Below, piece after piece: positions 5,978-6,418 of a stretch of DNA of 6,418 nucleotides; within the stretch, counting starts at the first letter, position 1; every line of letters begins with the position of its first letter. The stretch comes from Bacteroides sp. (GTDB taxonomy: Bacteria > Bacteroidota > Bacteroidia > Bacteroidales > Bacteroidaceae), in contig JAJPZL010000401.1 of NCBI GenBank assembly GCA_021204375.1, positions 7,770 to 14,187 on the forward strand, given 5' to 3'. A model generated the notes under the pieces. The model worked only from the letters and a program-made list of their open reading frames with translations, did not search any database and was not told the DNA's origin. A program made the translations under genes and the position numbers.

Positions 5978-6418
5978 TTACTCTTCATCTTCGTTATCAT
6001 CTTCGTCACCGTTGTCAGCAAGCTCCAGTTCGAAGTTCACCTCTTTGGTAATTTTACCGTCTTTTACCTCCTCTTTAGTAAAGTCTACCTCTTCAGAAGC
6101 TTCTACATAGAGTTCGTCTTCATCCACTACACTTACCGTGTAAGTAACTTTATTCGTGTTTTCCTCTACTGTGTAAGGTTCGGCACTGTATTTACCTTCC
6201 TGATCTGTGGTAACAGTATCATTCTTTGCCAAAGAGTTTGACTTAATTACGATCTCAATACCTTCCAGGGCATCTTCATCTAAAGTAACCACTCCTGTAA
6301 TAGTATGTTCTACCATTACTGGCTGTTCGTCTTCATCGTCGTCGCTGCAGGAAGCCATAAAACCAACGGTACTTACTGCCATTAAACCTGCAAGCAAAAA
6401 TTTAGCTACTCTCAAATC
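5978..6418 (-). CDS. Small acidic lipoprotein, possibly radical SAM-associated (5' end outside window)
   Basis: The frame is open to the right edge, giving 147 codons. The only start-like codon inside is TTG at 6415, preceded by an in-frame GAT, so the true ATG probably lies a few codons beyond the window. The N-terminus is a lipoprotein signal: KFLLAGLMAVSTVGFMASC, then SDDDEDE directly after the lipid-anchored Cys (Cys23 counted from the TTG). Such an acidic stretch matches the Bacteroidota signal for export to the cell surface. The body has a short beta-rich domain starting ITGVVTLDEDALEGIEIVIKS with TTDQEGKYS about 20 residues on, like carboxypeptidase-regulatory-type folds, and ends in a very acidic tail (NGDEDDNEDEE). 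The size and pattern recall the putative lipoproteins encoded beside radical SAM enzymes in Bacteroidales, but that enzyme would be outside the window. Function is unknown. Confidence 0.8.
   Translation of the reverse strand, partial: DLRVAKFLLAGLMAVSTVGFMASCSDDDEDEQPVMVEHTITGVVTLDEDALEGIEIVIKSNSLAKNDTVTTDQEGKYSAEPYTVEENTNKVTYTVSVVDEDELYVEASEEVDFTKEEVKDGKITKEVNFELELADNGDEDDNEDEE

Noticed and set aside
5957..6241. Plus-strand open frame, rich in Phe and Val, opposite the right-edge lipoprotein
   Set aside because: The hydrophobic look comes from the antisense of Glu/Asp/Lys-rich codons; the minus-strand frame has a clear lipoprotein signal.

Overview
The window looks like chromosomal DNA from a Bacteroidales member (phylum Bacteroidota). 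The reasons are promoter elements of the TAnnTTTG type, absence of clear Shine-Dalgarno sequences, two lipoproteins with acidic surface-export signals right after the lipobox Cys, and the gene families present (lipoprotein S41 peptidase, HhH protein with one membrane anchor). Genus cannot be fixed from this stretch.

Layout, left to right. At the left edge is the N-terminal 74 codons of a HAD-family hydrolase (minus strand). It is divergent from murF (plus), which encodes the last cytoplasmic ligase of peptidoglycan precursor synthesis. murF converges on, and overlaps by 10 bp, an S41-family lipoprotein peptidase gene (minus) that carries an in-frame TAA stop between its PDZ and catalytic regions. 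A VanZ-like membrane protein gene lies 2 nt upstream of the S41 gene on the same strand, so the two form a unit. Divergent from VanZ is a neurotransmitter:sodium symporter (NSS) family transporter (plus). Its stop codon directly abuts the ATG of a membrane-anchored helix-hairpin-helix (HhH) protein gene, which is broken by two compensating 1-nt frameshifts. A strong intrinsic terminator follows. The right edge holds a small acidic lipoprotein gene (minus) whose extreme 5' end lies outside the window; it resembles the lipoproteins found next to radical SAM enzymes in Bacteroidales.

The genes are mostly housekeeping or envelope functions and do not form one obvious pathway. The most notable feature is that two of the five genes complete in the window are interrupted: one by a nonsense codon with the catalytic dyad intact downstream, and one by two single-base length changes in homopolymer runs. 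These could be true pseudogenes, strain-level variation, or sequence errors; the sequence alone does not settle it. I see no CRISPR array, insertion sequence, tRNA, rRNA or defence system, and no convincing novel system.
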